From Cellvibrio sp. pealriver (lineage in GTDB: Bacteria; Pseudomonadota; Gammaproteobacteria; Pseudomonadales; Cellvibrionaceae), in the NCBI RefSeq assembly GCF_001183545.1, contig NZ_KQ236688.1:3732395-3796394 (forward strand): a stretch of 64,000 bases of DNA. The letters are read 5' to 3'. This document shows, piece by piece, positions 1 through 9,923 of this stretch; the stretch's first letter is position 1, and every line of letters begins with the position of its first letter. A model generated the notes under the pieces. That model worked only from the letters and a program-made list of their open reading frames with translations. It searched no databases and was not told where the DNA came from. Made by a program: the position numbers and the translations under genes.

Positions 1-1113
1 ACTGCTAATTTGCCGCGTTTGGGGCTGGACTTGAGCAATATCGAACTGCAAATCAATTCAACCCAGGCAGGCAGTGTTAATTGGGTGAGCCAGATGCAAT
101 CCGGTAAGGGGCGCTTGTCGATAGTGGGCGATCTCAACCAGTTGGGAACGCCCGACTGGAATGTGCAGGGTTATGTCAATGGCGCTGATTTCCAAGTGAT
201 CGCACTGCGTGAATTAAAAGCGACTCTGACACCGAATATAAAAATTATCGCAAATAAAACCGCTGCCAATATTACCGGCGATGCAGTTATTCCCTGGGCG
301 CGTGCCAATATCAAAAGCCTTCCAGCATCAGCAACCCAGGTATCCGATGATGCGGTGATTGTGGATGAAAAATTTACAGAGGATGCTCCTGAGCAAAAAA
401 TGGATATTCTCAGTAATGTGACTTTGTCATTGGGGGATGATGTCACCTTTAAAGGATTTGGTTTAAACAGCAAGCTGACGGGTAAAGTTAATTTGCTGAA
501 AGAAGCGCAACGGCAATTTTTCACCAGTGGTTATGTCAGTGTGGTGGATGGTAGTTATAAAGCCTACGGTCAGACGCTAACCATTGATCGCGGCCGCTTA
601 TTATTTCAGGGCTCTTATGAAAACCCCGGTTTGGAAATTCGCGCATCGCGCATTATTCGCGATGAAGAAAATACCAAAGTGGGTTTGGATATCAACGGCA
701 CCTTGCAACGCCCGAAAGCAACGGTATTTTCATCGCCCAGTGTGAGTGATGGCGAGGCCATGAAAATGTTGATGACCGGCAAACCCGCGGGCGAATTTAC
801 CAAAGGCGATGCCTCGTTGTTGTTAAGTGCAATGGGTGGTTTGGGAATGGATTCCGGTGGTTTTGTTGCCGCTGATATCAGCCAGTTTTTTCGCCTGGAT
901 GAATTGGAATTAAAATCTGATCAGGGTTTGGATCAGAGTGAGTTGTGGATTGGAAAATATCTCACGCCCAAATTGTTGGTGCGTTATGTAGTGGGTATTT
1001 TTAATAAAGCCTTTAGCGTGGGTATGGAATACCAACTCACCGACCGGTTGCGACTTGAGGCCGAGTCAGGCGAAGCGCAAAGCGTGGATGTTGTCTATAA
1101 AATAGAGAAGTAA
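1..1113 (+). CDS. tamB: TamB-like translocation/assembly module protein, C-terminal part (5' truncated by window)
   Basis: The reading frame is open from base 1, so the true start lies upstream; about 370 residues are visible. The segment is rich in beta-strand-forming repeats and ends in a DUF490/TamB-type C-terminal domain: a stretch around residues 165-235 (VDGSYKAYGQTLTIDRGRL, then GLEIRASR) and a terminal barrel-like motif ending VDVVYKIEK. TamB proteins are inner-membrane-anchored periplasm-spanning proteins. With the Omp85 protein TamA they help outer-membrane protein insertion and lipid transport between membranes. A tamA gene would be expected upstream, outside the window. Family assignment is from sequence feel and the C-terminal motifs; function is inferred from the family. 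Confidence 0.8.
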   Translation, partial: TANLPRLGLDLSNIELQINSTQAGSVNWVSQMQSGKGRLSIVGDLNQLGTPDWNVQGYVNGADFQVIALRELKATLTPNIKIIANKTAANITGDAVIPWARANIKSLPASATQVSDDAVIVDEKFTEDAPEQKMDILSNVTLSLGDDVTFKGFGLNSKLTGKVNLLKEAQRQFFTSGYVSVVDGSYKAYGQTLTIDRGRLLFQGSYENPGLEIRASRIIRDEENTKVGLDINGTLQRPKATVFSSPSVSDGEAMKMLMTGKPAGEFTKGDASLLLSAMGGLGMDSGGFVAADISQFFRLDELELKSDQGLDQSELWIGKYLTPKLLVRYVVGIFNKAFSVGMEYQLTDRLRLEAESGEAQSVDVVYKIEK

Positions 1114-1239
1114 ACTATAAAAATTAAATAGAAAAATAAAATAAAAAGTAAACTTGGGTTATTTCCGCTGCACAGCGGCGTTACTTGTGTTATTTCTGGG
1201 CTGCTTGTACACCTAATAATAATTTCAGGAGACGCTAGT

Positions 1240-2346
1240 ATGAAATTTCGTAAGGGTTGTTATCGCTCGCTGTTCATTTCATTTTTTATTTTCATCAGTG
1301 CAAATCTATTAGCCCATAATGTCTGGGCCGATAATGCATGGGAAAGCACCAGTGGTTGGTGGAATGCGACAGATATTCCCGCGTTTGATAAAAGTAAAAT
1401 TACCCGACAACTTTCACTAATAAAAGTGAAGGGTAATGTGTTTGTCGATGAGTCTGGCAAAACAACTGTATTTCGCGGTGTGAATATTGCTGACCCGGAT
1501 AAAATCGCACGCGACAAACATTTCACCAAAAAACATTTTGAAGTCATCAAGGCATGGGGCGCGAATGTGGTGCGTATTCCTGTGCATCCATCCGCCTGGC
1601 GCAAGCAGGGCAAAAAAGCCTATCTGGAATTACTTGACCAAGTCGTGATTTGGGCGAATGAATTGGGCATGTATGTGATTATCGATTGGCACTCCATCGG
1701 CAATTTGAAATCGCAAATGTTCCAGAATAATTCCTACTACACCGACCGCGGTGAAACCAACGATTTTTGGCGCACGGTATCCGAGCGTTATGCCGGTGTG
1801 AATGCAGTGGCGTTCTATGAAGTTTTTAATGAACCAACCGTATTCAACGGGCGTTTGGGGTTGTTGAGTTGGGCGGAGTGGAAGGCGATTAATGAAGAGA
1901 TCATTACGGTGATCCAAGCGCATAACCCCAATGCGATTTCACTGGTAGCAGGTTTTAATTGGGCCTATGACTTAACGCCGGTTGCCACTGCGCCTATCGA
2001 GCGCGAGAACGTGGCCTATGTGAGCCATCCTTATCCGATGAAAGTGGGTGCGCCTTACGAAAAAAACTGGACGCGTGATTTTGGTTTTATCGCCGATAAA
2101 TATCCGGTCTTTGCCACCGAAATTGGCTACCAATTAGCGACTGATAAAGGCGCGCATATACCGGTGATTGACGATGGCAAATACGGCAAACGCATTACCG
2201 ATTACTTTGGCAGTAAAGGTATTAGTTGGGTGGCCTGGGTGTTTGATCCGGATTGGTCGCCACAATTGTTTACCGACTATGAAACCTACGAGCCAACCAT
2301 GCAGGGCAAACATTTCCGTGCGGTTATGCAGAAGGAAAATAAATAA
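1240..2346 (+). CDS. Secreted GH5 family endo-glucanase (cellulase-like)
   Basis: A 368-residue protein with a typical signal peptide (basic start, hydrophobic FISFFIFISANLL, likely cleavage after WA near residue 30) and a single GH5 TIM-barrel domain. The general acid/base is E198 in YEVFNEP and the nucleophile is E294 in FATEIGY; the early RGVNI and VVRIPVHP strands also fit the family. There is no carbohydrate-binding module or serine linker, unlike GH81 further on. GH5 enzymes cut beta-linked glucans, mannans and others; the subfamily and substrate cannot be fixed by eye. An SD-like CAGGAGA lies about 8 bases before the ATG. Its position at the edge of a beta-glucan locus suggests a beta-glucanase. 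Confidence 0.88.
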   Translation: MKFRKGCYRSLFISFFIFISANLLAHNVWADNAWESTSGWWNATDIPAFDKSKITRQLSLIKVKGNVFVDESGKTTVFRGVNIADPDKIARDKHFTKKHFEVIKAWGANVVRIPVHPSAWRKQGKKAYLELLDQVVIWANELGMYVIIDWHSIGNLKSQMFQNNSYYTDRGETNDFWRTVSERYAGVNAVAFYEVFNEPTVFNGRLGLLSWAEWKAINEEIITVIQAHNPNAISLVAGFNWAYDLTPVATAPIERENVAYVSHPYPMKVGAPYEKNWTRDFGFIADKYPVFATEIGYQLATDKGAHIPVIDDGKYGKRITDYFGSKGISWVAWVFDPDWSPQLFTDYETYEPTMQGKHFRAVMQKENK

Positions 2347-2359
2347 TCCTTGGTGTTTA

Positions 2360-3295
2360 TCAGTCCGGAAAGCTTAGCGATTTATCGCATTGCTGCGCGT
2401 CCGGTAAGTAGGGCGACGGCAAGCAAAACACTTTGCGCTGCCGCAGGTTCAGTTGTGCCAGATCGGCAGCGTGGTGTTGGTTGAACAGGCGGGTGAACTC
2501 GCCTGATTCCTGCAATTTTTTCAGCCCCAATTCAACCCGCTGCGCGAGCTGTGGAAATTTTTTGCTGACGTGCAAATAGATTGGGTAGTTGTAATAGATC
2601 AACAGGTTGTTATCCAGTGTTAAAAACGGGTACTGGGCTTTCTTGTCGCGCAAGGTGTACATCACTTCATCGGCACCCAGAGGCAGACACTGGAAACGTT
2701 TTGCGGCGAGCATGTCAAACAGGGCTTCAAAAGTGGGGGCCTGTTTGAGTGCGATGCCGTTGTGTTTATAAATTTCAATATCCTGCCAATTCAAACCCTG
2801 CCCGATAGATAGTTGGTGCAGGGAGGTAAGCTCACGCGGATGCTCGGGAAAGTTGGCCGGATTGATCAGGCACACCCTGTACCCCAATAAACCGCGCAGG
2901 ATGTCCACCGGAATGGTATGCACCTCGGCGCGCGCGATGACCGTACCCGGCGATGCCCACAGCAAATTGAGGATTTGCCCTTCCGTAATCAGCAGCGCTT
3001 GCCGCTTGGCACTGGGTTCTTCGCCAAACGGGACGATGGTGTAATCGCCAAATTCGGTGCGGGTGACTTCCAGAATCCGTTTGATCAGTTCGAATTTGTA
3101 AGCGTGACGGGCATCTTTAAGCCCGCGGTCATAGTAACGAACGACCATGGGTGTTGCTGTTGCGGAGGCTGTGGTGGCTGTTTGGGTATTGCCATGGGTG
3201 CTTCCACTGAGCAACCACAACAGCGGCAGCCATACAGGCAAAAAGTTGTGCAGTCTGATCTTGGCCATTCTTGGTTCCGTGTCTGGCATTACCAT
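2360..3295 (-). CDS. Periplasmic substrate-binding protein, family 3 type
   Basis: About 300 residues with a hydrophobic leader (LPVWLPLLWLLSG) and the layout of bacterial extracellular solute-binding proteins: an N-terminal lobe, a GYRVCL strand that starts the second lobe, and a closing helix LKKLQESGEFTRLFNQHH. Three in-frame ATGs are possible (3295, 3289, 3268). The one at 3289 shares its A with the stop of the upstream receptor gene (TAATG), suggesting translational coupling; the one at 3268 gives the tidiest signal peptide. No ABC permease or ATPase gene follows, so it may deliver ligand to an unlinked transporter or act as a sensor. The ligand is unknown; a sugar or receptor accessory role is inference from position. 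Confidence 0.7.
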   Translation of the reverse strand: MVMPDTEPRMAKIRLHNFLPVWLPLLWLLSGSTHGNTQTATTASATATPMVVRYYDRGLKDARHAYKFELIKRILEVTRTEFGDYTIVPFGEEPSAKRQALLITEGQILNLLWASPGTVIARAEVHTIPVDILRGLLGYRVCLINPANFPEHPRELTSLHQLSIGQGLNWQDIEIYKHNGIALKQAPTFEALFDMLAAKRFQCLPLGADEVMYTLRDKKAQYPFLTLDNNLLIYYNYPIYLHVSKKFPQLAQRVELGLKKLQESGEFTRLFNQHHAADLAQLNLRQRKVFCLPSPYLPDAQQCDKSLSFPD

Positions 3296-6057
3296 TTTAT
3301 TGTTGCGCCCAAATACCAGCGACGTCCGGCCTGATCATAGGTCATGGTGTCGGTATTGGTATCCAGCCAATTACTTACATAAGGCGCACTGCGGTCGAAC
3401 AGGTTGTCTATGCCCAGCGCAAGTTCGAGTGTTTTGGCGGCTTGATAGCGCATCTGTAAATGATGATAGCTAACCGCAGGAATATTGGCACCGATACTGC
3501 CAGGTATTGCATCCAACTGGGTGCCTTTGTGCAAGTAACGGATGCCGTAGCTGCCCGACCAGTTGGCGCGCGCAAGGGTCAGGCGCGCCTGCGAGCGCCA
3601 CTTGAGATAGCTGCCGCGCCCGCTGGTGACTTTACCGGCATAGTCAATGCGCCCGGCATTTTGGTAGGGCTGGATCTGGTAGCTATCCAGATAACTGGTG
3701 TACCAGTCGAGCTGTGCCTGCCAGCCCTCCCACTCTGTCTCCCCGCTGAGCCTGAGATCTACCCCTTGTTGTTTCTCGTGTGCGGCATTCACCCATTGCA
3801 CCGAGAGGTAATTGATCTCGCCACTAAACGGATTGCGGGTGAAATGGCTGGCTCCGCACAGGGGGTGCGATAGATTAGTGGAGTTATAGCAGGCGGCAAG
3901 GCGGGTGGTGCCATCGATAGTCACTATCGCTTTGTCGATATTGATGCTGTAGTAGTCCAGGCTGGCACTCAGACCTGGCGCAAAAGCGGGCTGCCAGAGG
4001 ATACCGAGGGTGCGCGTGTTGGCCTCTTCCGGTTGCAAGTCGGGGTTGCCGCCTACGGTGGTAGGAACGCTGGTAACCAGTTGCTGGTAGTTGGCTGGCA
4101 CCCCGGCTGCCTGGCAGTTTTGGCGTGTGATCGAGTTGGCGGGCAGGCTGCTCCAGTTGCTGCAAGGGTCGCGGGTGATGCGGTTTTGCACCAGATTCCC
4201 CAGAAACAGTTCAGGCACGTTCGGGGTGCGGAACGCACTGGCGTAACTGCTGCGCAGCTCCACGTCATCCAGTGGTTGCCAATTCAGCGCCAGCTTGTAA
4301 TTGGTGTTATCGCCAAACAGATCGTAATCGGAATAGCGCAATGCACCACTGAGCTCCAGCGATTTAATGGCGGGCAAGTCGCGCAACAACGGGATATTGG
4401 TTTCCACAAAGGCTTCTTGCGCCTTGAGCCTGCCCTTAACCACTTCCTGCTCGCCACTGTTGGCGATACCGGCCAGCACGAGCGGGTCGGGATAGCGCCA
4501 GGCTTTGTCTTCGCGTACTTCGGCACCCGCTGCCAGCATCAAGGCACCAGCCGGAAGTTGCATCAGTTCGCCGCTCAGGTGGGTGGCGATGGCCTGTTGC
4601 TCATTGCCGCCGCGATCTTGGATATCCGTCATTATGTAGTCGAGCACCTGCGCACTCAGGTCGCCATAACCCAGATAGTCGCCACAGGGAATAGCGGCAT
4701 TCGGGGCATTACTGCAAACGCTGGTGTCGAGTGTTTGGTCTACCCGGTCAAGGTTGGCGACATTAGTCCAGCCATCCAGTCCGGTGTTGCGGCTGTGGTT
4801 GATACTGCTCTGCCATAGCCAGTTGTCCCCGATCTTGTACTCCATGCCGATCAGGCCGTAGCTGTAATCAATATCCTGATAAAAACTCCGTGTACCGGCT
4901 TCCAGCAGTCGCCGCCGCTCCAGTACCAGGTTCTGGCCTGTGGGGTTGGTCGGGTGATCGGCGCTGATCGACATTGGCCGGTTTAACCCCAACGTTCCGG
5001 GGGATGCCAGCTGCTCAGCCTCTTGTTTGGTGTACATAACGGTTGAAAACAGCCGCAGTTGGCTTTGGGTAATAAGCTCCGCTTTGGCGCTCAGGCTGGT
5101 GCGGTCAACCGGGTTGATGGCATTGAGATAAGGGTTGGCGTTGAAATTATGTTTGCTGGCGGAATAGGGCTCATAAAAGTCGCCATCGCCGCCTGCTATT
5201 TGGTTGAAGTTGATGCGTTGGCCATCGGCAAGGCGGGCGCGCCCACCAATCGTATTGCCGCTGTTTACGCAGACGAGCTCCCCATTCACCTCGCCCAGCC
5301 CACAGGGAGCGCGGCTGGCCATATTGATGGGGTCACTGGTGTAGTGATTCAGGTCAAGCAGCAGGGATGCCTGATTGTTGCTGGCACCCAGCTGACCGTT
5401 TGCGCCCCAGCTGATCCGTGCGTTGCGTGTTGCGCCATCGTGCTTGCTGGTTTCGCCATAGCGGATACTGGCTTCAGCACCCTGCAGGTTGGTGCGGGTA
5501 ATGATATTGACCACTCCAGCCACGGCATCGGCACCGTAAATAGCCGAGGCTCCATCGCGGAAAATTTCAATCCGCTCTACTAATGAGAGAGGGATGGCAT
5601 TCAGGTCAACTGCAGCATTGGCACCTGTGCCGCCATTGGCAATGCGATGACCATCGATCAAGACCAGCGTCCGGTTAATGCCCAGCCCGCGCAGGTTTAC
5701 GTGGGTGCTGCTGTTGCCGTTAGTACCCCAGTAGGTATTGCCTGCATTGCCCGCATAACCTGCAGAAATAGGTAATTGCTGCAGGAGTTCATCCAGCGAG
5801 TTGGCACCGGAGCGGCTGATTTGCTCCTGGTCTATCACGGTGATCGGGCTGTAAGCAGGCGCTTCAAGGCTCAGGTGGCTGCCGGTGACGCGGGTATTGA
5901 GCAGCTGCTTGAGATCCATCTCGAACAGGTCTTCAACGGAGGGTGATGAATCTGCAAGGGTGAGCGGGCTTATCAGCCAGCCAAGCATCACGCAGGCTGT
6001 TATTGTCAGTTGTCGCTGCATCCGTAATGGGGCGCAAGCCGGAAAAAATCTCTGCAT
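3289..6057 (-). CDS. TonB-dependent outer-membrane receptor 1
   Basis: A 922-residue protein with an N-terminal signal sequence (hydrophobic ITACVMLGWLISPLTLA), then a plug domain about residues 55-170 (SPITVIDQEQISRSGANSLD, VNLRGLGINRTLVLIDG, IYGADAVAGVVNIITR) and a large 22-strand-type barrel ending in the aromatic terminal strand RRWYLGATIKW. Such receptors import bulky ligands such as siderophores, cobalamin or oligosaccharides using TonB energy. It overlaps the following binding-protein gene by one to seven bases, so the two probably form an operon. Its promoter region is shared with the divergent GH81 gene, which favours a glucan-oligosaccharide ligand by inference. A second ATG 12 codons in (6021) is a possible alternative start. 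Confidence 0.9.
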   Translation of the reverse strand: MQRFFPACAPLRMQRQLTITACVMLGWLISPLTLADSSPSVEDLFEMDLKQLLNTRVTGSHLSLEAPAYSPITVIDQEQISRSGANSLDELLQQLPISAGYAGNAGNTYWGTNGNSSTHVNLRGLGINRTLVLIDGHRIANGGTGANAAVDLNAIPLSLVERIEIFRDGASAIYGADAVAGVVNIITRTNLQGAEASIRYGETSKHDGATRNARISWGANGQLGASNNQASLLLDLNHYTSDPINMASRAPCGLGEVNGELVCVNSGNTIGGRARLADGQRINFNQIAGGDGDFYEPYSASKHNFNANPYLNAINPVDRTSLSAKAELITQSQLRLFSTVMYTKQEAEQLASPGTLGLNRPMSISADHPTNPTGQNLVLERRRLLEAGTRSFYQDIDYSYGLIGMEYKIGDNWLWQSSINHSRNTGLDGWTNVANLDRVDQTLDTSVCSNAPNAAIPCGDYLGYGDLSAQVLDYIMTDIQDRGGNEQQAIATHLSGELMQLPAGALMLAAGAEVREDKAWRYPDPLVLAGIANSGEQEVVKGRLKAQEAFVETNIPLLRDLPAIKSLELSGALRYSDYDLFGDNTNYKLALNWQPLDDVELRSSYASAFRTPNVPELFLGNLVQNRITRDPCSNWSSLPANSITRQNCQAAGVPANYQQLVTSVPTTVGGNPDLQPEEANTRTLGILWQPAFAPGLSASLDYYSINIDKAIVTIDGTTRLAACYNSTNLSHPLCGASHFTRNPFSGEINYLSVQWVNAAHEKQQGVDLRLSGETEWEGWQAQLDWYTSYLDSYQIQPYQNAGRIDYAGKVTSGRGSYLKWRSQARLTLARANWSGSYGIRYLHKGTQLDAIPGSIGANIPAVSYHHLQMRYQAAKTLELALGIDNLFDRSAPYVSNWLDTNTDTMTYDQAGRRWYLGATIKW

Positions 6058-6363
6058 AGGTTGCTCTGGGTTGTTATAACTAGCCAGTGTCGTATCGCCT
6101 AAAGCCTAGCTTGAAAAAACTATAGCAGCAGATCGGCAGCTTTCCCTCTTTGCATTGCATCAAAGTGAGACAGGCCCAGTTTGTATTTTGACGACAACAT
6201 GGGACGACCAGAGTTAAATTCAGGTGGACGATAAGGCTACTGGAGCGCAGTCCCTCTCGTCTCTCAGGAATCTTGAATAATAATAACAGTGACGTTCGCA
6301 ATACCCATCAGAGACACGGTGCTCCCGGTTCAAATAATCAATAACAACCATTGGGTCACTTAT
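6058..6363. promoter_or_regulatory. Divergent intergenic region between receptor 1 and GH81
   Basis: About 306 bases separate the starts of two divergent genes, so promoters for both must lie here. It contains two closely spaced GACGAC words, the second inside TGGGACGAC (6201-6209), a nonamer that also occurs upstream of receptor 2 and the GH3 gene. No open reading frame of note was found. The GH81 start at 6364 was preferred to the upstream in-frame start at 6289 because the signal peptide begins there. Confidence 0.5.
6201..6209 (+). promoter_or_regulatory. Candidate operator motif TGGGACGAC (copy 1)
   Basis: Nonamer TGGGACGAC about 155 bases before the GH81 start and about 145 bases before the divergent receptor start. 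The same nonamer is found upstream of receptor 2 (about 10109) and upstream of GH3 (about 16879). Here a second GACGAC sits ten bases upstream. A role as a regulator-binding site is inference from recurrence and position. Confidence 0.35.
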
Positions 6364-9300
6364 ATGAAAAGATTCAACAGAGTCCTGCTATTGCTGGGCG
6401 CACTGGGTTTTGCCCATGCCAGCAATTCCGCAATCCTGAGTTATGGTGCCGGCAATATTAGCGATACCGTCAACCCTGCCGGCTGGAAATGTGTGGTGGA
6501 TTACGGCAACTGGATCCATAACGCCGGTGTGGTCAAACCGGGTGTGAGCAGTTGTAATCCGATTGGCACTCCAACCCCTATTTATCCGCAAGAAGTGTCT
6601 CCTGCGAGTACCAAACCGACTATGACCCATCGCTGGTGGGGTTCAATCCCTTTTATGGGGGAGATGAGAGTTGGTGCCACCACTGACTCCGGCTATATCA
6701 CACCTGATCCAATAACCGCGCGTATCACCGAGCGCGGTGTGCGTATTCTGGGGATTCCAGGCGGTCTGCGTACCGGCACTAATGACACTCTTTATTCCAT
6801 TCCCGATCCGTTCAGCGAAGTGTTTGATGGTATCGCGGTAGGTAACTCGTCTTACTCCAACCTCGATGCATTCCTCAAAGATTTCAGCGACGGTTCTGTC
6901 ACCGTGCAGTGGAAAAGTGGCGCGACTGCAGTAATGGAAGCGACCTTTGTTCATGGCTCTCCTTACGTTTACTTCACCGCGCTGCAGGGCAATCTGGTGA
7001 TACGCACCAAGTCTGCTGACGGCGGCGAGAAGGGTGTATTCCACCAAAGCGGCAACAATTTGGGGATCTGGACGGACGTGGCGGGCAATCGCAATGCGTT
7101 CCTGATCGTCGGTCACGATGCCACTACCTTTACCGGTGTGAATACCAATAGCATCGGTGTTAACAACAGCACCAAGCGTATGACCGTTGCCTGGTTGCCA
7201 CAGCTGACCGGCACGCCATCGGCAGCGATGATCAGCGCTTTCGCCCAGTACGCCACCCAGCGTGTGGACAAGGTAAATATCAACTACGCGGTTGACCGTG
7301 CGACTAACAAAGTCACCATCAGCCACCAATACCAATTCAATGGCGCAAACGTGACCACCATGGCGGGATTGCTGCCGCTGCACTGGAAAAACTCTACCCA
7401 GGCCGTTACCAGCTACAAAGTGCGCTCCGCCCGCGGTGTAACCAAGTTCGCGACTACCAGTAGCTTCAGCTACACCATTCCTTACGTCGGTGTATTGCCT
7501 TACTTCCCTGAGAATATCGGCGATTACAATGCAACCCAATTGCGCGCGCTGGTAACCGAGTTTGTTAACCAGGGCACCTCCAAGTGGAACACCGCGACCG
7601 ATACCTATTGGGCCGGTAAAAACTACGGCAAAGTTGCCGAATTGGCTGCAATCGCCCGTTCGATTGGTATGACTACTGAAGCCAACCAAATGATCGCCTG
7701 GCTCAAAGCCGAGTTGCAGGATTGGTTCCGCGCCAATACCACTGGCAGCCTTGATACCACCAAATACTTCGCGTACGACAACAACTGGAACACCCTGCTT
7801 GGGTTCGATGAATCCTTTGGCGCGCAACAACAGTTGAACGACCACCATTTCCACTACGGCTACTTTGTGCGTGCGGCTGCTGAAATCTGCCGTATCGATG
7901 CCGCCTGGTGTGGATCTACCCAATACGGCCCGATGGTTGAGCTGTTGATCCGCGACTACGCCGCTGGCCGCGACGATGCGATGTTCCCGTACTTGCGCAA
8001 CTTTGACCCGGCTTATGGTTTCTCCTGGGCATCAGGCCACGCTAACTTTGCGCTGGGCAATAACAACGAATCGACCTCTGAAGCAGCGAATGCGTACGGC
8101 GCGATCATCCTGTACGGCATGATCACCGGCAATAATGCGTTGACCGAGCGCGGTATGTACCTGCATGCATCATCAACAGCCGCTTATTGGGAATACTGGA
8201 ACAACATCGACCGCTACAAAGGTTTGGGTGGCGATTACGACAACTTCACCTCGACTTACACCAAACCAACGACTTCCATTATTTGGGGCAACGGCCATGT
8301 GTTCTCTACCTGGTTCAGTGCGGCTTACGCGCATATTCTGGGTATTCAAGGCCTGCCGCTGAGCCCATTGGTGCTGCATATTGGCCAACACCCCGGTTAT
8401 CTGAACAACTACGTCACCCTTGGGCTGAGCGAATCCTCCAACGGCAAACCCTCCGGTTTACCTAACGGCCAATGGCGCGATGTCTGGTGGAATATTTGGG
8501 CGATGACCAACGGTCAGGCGGCGGTAGACGATATGCTGGCCTATGGTTTGAACAACCTGATTCCGGAAGAGGGCGAGACCAAAGCGCATACCTATCACTG
8601 GGTGTACACCTACAAGCAATTAGGTCATTTGGCGACCGGTACTGGCGCGCTGACGGCTAACCATCCTGCGGCGGTTGCTTTCAACAAGAACGGCACCCTG
8701 ACCTATATCGCCTACAACTTCGGCTGTTCGGCGATCAACGTGGCTTACTCTGATGGCACCAGCTTCTCTGTGCCAGCAAAAGGTTATGCCCTGAAGCGCA
8801 CTGGTCAATCGGTAGTGTCTAGCGGTGCAGGTTGTGGCGGTACCAGCAGCTCGACACCATCCAGTAGCGTGGGCAGTTCGAGCAGTGTGTCTGCGAATGC
8901 CGTAACGCTGTACAACGACATCAACTATGCCGGTTGGTCAGCGAGCTTCCCGGTCGGGACATATAACTACAACGCGTTTGTGGCGGCGGGTGCTGTGAAT
9001 GACCAGGCTACCTCTGTGCGTGTACCTGCTGGTTATAAAGTTACGCTGTATGAGCACGGTGACTTTACTGGTACCAGTGTGACCTTGACGGCGGATAGCA
9101 GCTATCTAGGTGCCTTCAATGATAAAGCCTCGGCGGTTGTTGTCAGTCTGAACAACAGCAGCTCCAGCGTGTCATCGACTGCACCAACAACCGGTAATGG
9201 CCACAGTATCCTGAGCGGCAGCAGTGTTCGTTTCTATGTAAACAATGCTGCTTGGGCTGATATTCACTACACCATCAACAATGGTGCCCAGCAAAATATC

Positions 9301-9882
9301 CGTATGACTCACAATGCCGATAACTCCAATACCATCGATGTAACAGGTATTCCTGCAGGTGCAACTGTGCGTTATTTCTTCACTATCGCCCAAGGTGCCG
9401 GTGCTATAGATACCTCATGGGTGCAATTCAGCTGCTGTTCTGGCGGTAGCAACTCCAGCACTCCGGCCAGCAGCACCGCTGCGAGCAGCTCAGCCCCAGC
9501 CTTTAGCCAATTGGTGCAAGCGGAAGCGTTCACGGCAATGAGTGGTGTTCAAACGGAAGCGACAACCGATACCAACGGTGGTCAAAACGTGTCTTACATA
9601 GATGCAGGTGACTGGATGGCTTACGCCAACATCACCATTCCGACTACCGGTAGCTATCGCATTGAGTACCGCGTCGCTAGCCCATCGGGTTCACTGTTAT
9701 CAGCAGACTTGAATGCGGGTGCTACCCAATTGGGTAATGTGACGATTCCGGCGACTGGTGGCTGGCAGAATTGGACGACAGTAAATCACACCGTAACCCT
9801 TAATGCGGGTACCTACAGCTTCGGAATCTTTGCCCAACAATCGGGCTGGAATTTGAACTGGTTCCGCATTACCAAGCTGTAA
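6364..9882 (+). CDS. Secreted multimodular GH81 endo-beta-1,3-glucanase
   Basis: A 1172-residue secreted protein. The signal peptide ends near residue 22 (FAHASNSA). A GH81 catalytic domain spans about residues 40-815. The conserved DHHFHYGY (D493) and NNESTSEAANAY (E569 and E573, four apart as in characterised GH81 enzymes) mark the active site. A serine-rich linker (about 823-845) leads to a beta/gamma-crystallin-like domain (846-930). After another linker comes a CBM56-like module (about 944-1022), then a serine linker and a C-terminal CBM6-like module (1045-1172, starting QAEAF and containing YIDAGDWMAY). GH81 enzymes hydrolyse internal beta-1,3-glucan bonds in laminarin, curdlan or fungal walls. 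The gene ends in a strong terminator and is divergent from receptor 1. Confidence 0.93.
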   Translation: MKRFNRVLLLLGALGFAHASNSAILSYGAGNISDTVNPAGWKCVVDYGNWIHNAGVVKPGVSSCNPIGTPTPIYPQEVSPASTKPTMTHRWWGSIPFMGEMRVGATTDSGYITPDPITARITERGVRILGIPGGLRTGTNDTLYSIPDPFSEVFDGIAVGNSSYSNLDAFLKDFSDGSVTVQWKSGATAVMEATFVHGSPYVYFTALQGNLVIRTKSADGGEKGVFHQSGNNLGIWTDVAGNRNAFLIVGHDATTFTGVNTNSIGVNNSTKRMTVAWLPQLTGTPSAAMISAFAQYATQRVDKVNINYAVDRATNKVTISHQYQFNGANVTTMAGLLPLHWKNSTQAVTSYKVRSARGVTKFATTSSFSYTIPYVGVLPYFPENIGDYNATQLRALVTEFVNQGTSKWNTATDTYWAGKNYGKVAELAAIARSIGMTTEANQMIAWLKAELQDWFRANTTGSLDTTKYFAYDNNWNTLLGFDESFGAQQQLNDHHFHYGYFVRAAAEICRIDAAWCGSTQYGPMVELLIRDYAAGRDDAMFPYLRNFDPAYGFSWASGHANFALGNNNESTSEAANAYGAIILYGMITGNNALTERGMYLHASSTAAYWEYWNNIDRYKGLGGDYDNFTSTYTKPTTSIIWGNGHVFSTWFSAAYAHILGIQGLPLSPLVLHIGQHPGYLNNYVTLGLSESSNGKPSGLPNGQWRDVWWNIWAMTNGQAAVDDMLAYGLNNLIPEEGETKAHTYHWVYTYKQLGHLATGTGALTANHPAAVAFNKNGTLTYIAYNFGCSAINVAYSDGTSFSVPAKGYALKRTGQSVVSSGAGCGGTSSSTPSSSVGSSSSVSANAVTLYNDINYAGWSASFPVGTYNYNAFVAAGAVNDQATSVRVPAGYKVTLYEHGDFTGTSVTLTADSSYLGAFNDKASAVVVSLNNSSSSVSSTAPTTGNGHSILSGSSVRFYVNNAAWADIHYTINNGAQQNIRMTHNADNSNTIDVTGIPAGATVRYFFTIAQGAGAIDTSWVQFSCCSGGSNSSTPASSTAASSSAPAFSQLVQAEAFTAMSGVQTEATTDTNGGQNVSYIDAGDWMAYANITIPTTGSYRIEYRVASPSGSLLSADLNAGATQLGNVTIPATGGWQNWTTVNHTVTLNAGTYSFGIFAQQSGWNLNWFRITKL

Positions 9883-9923
9883 AAGCACCGTAAACAGATA
9901 AATAAAAGAAAGCTTTAAACGTC

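Noticed and set aside
4033..4818. 261-codon open frame on the plus strand
   Set aside because: Antisense to receptor 1; low-complexity Gln/Val/Ala composition, no motif.
6643..7923. 426-codon open frame on the minus strand
   Set aside because: Lies fully antisense inside the GH81 catalytic domain, whose motifs are intact; the protein has no recognisable features.
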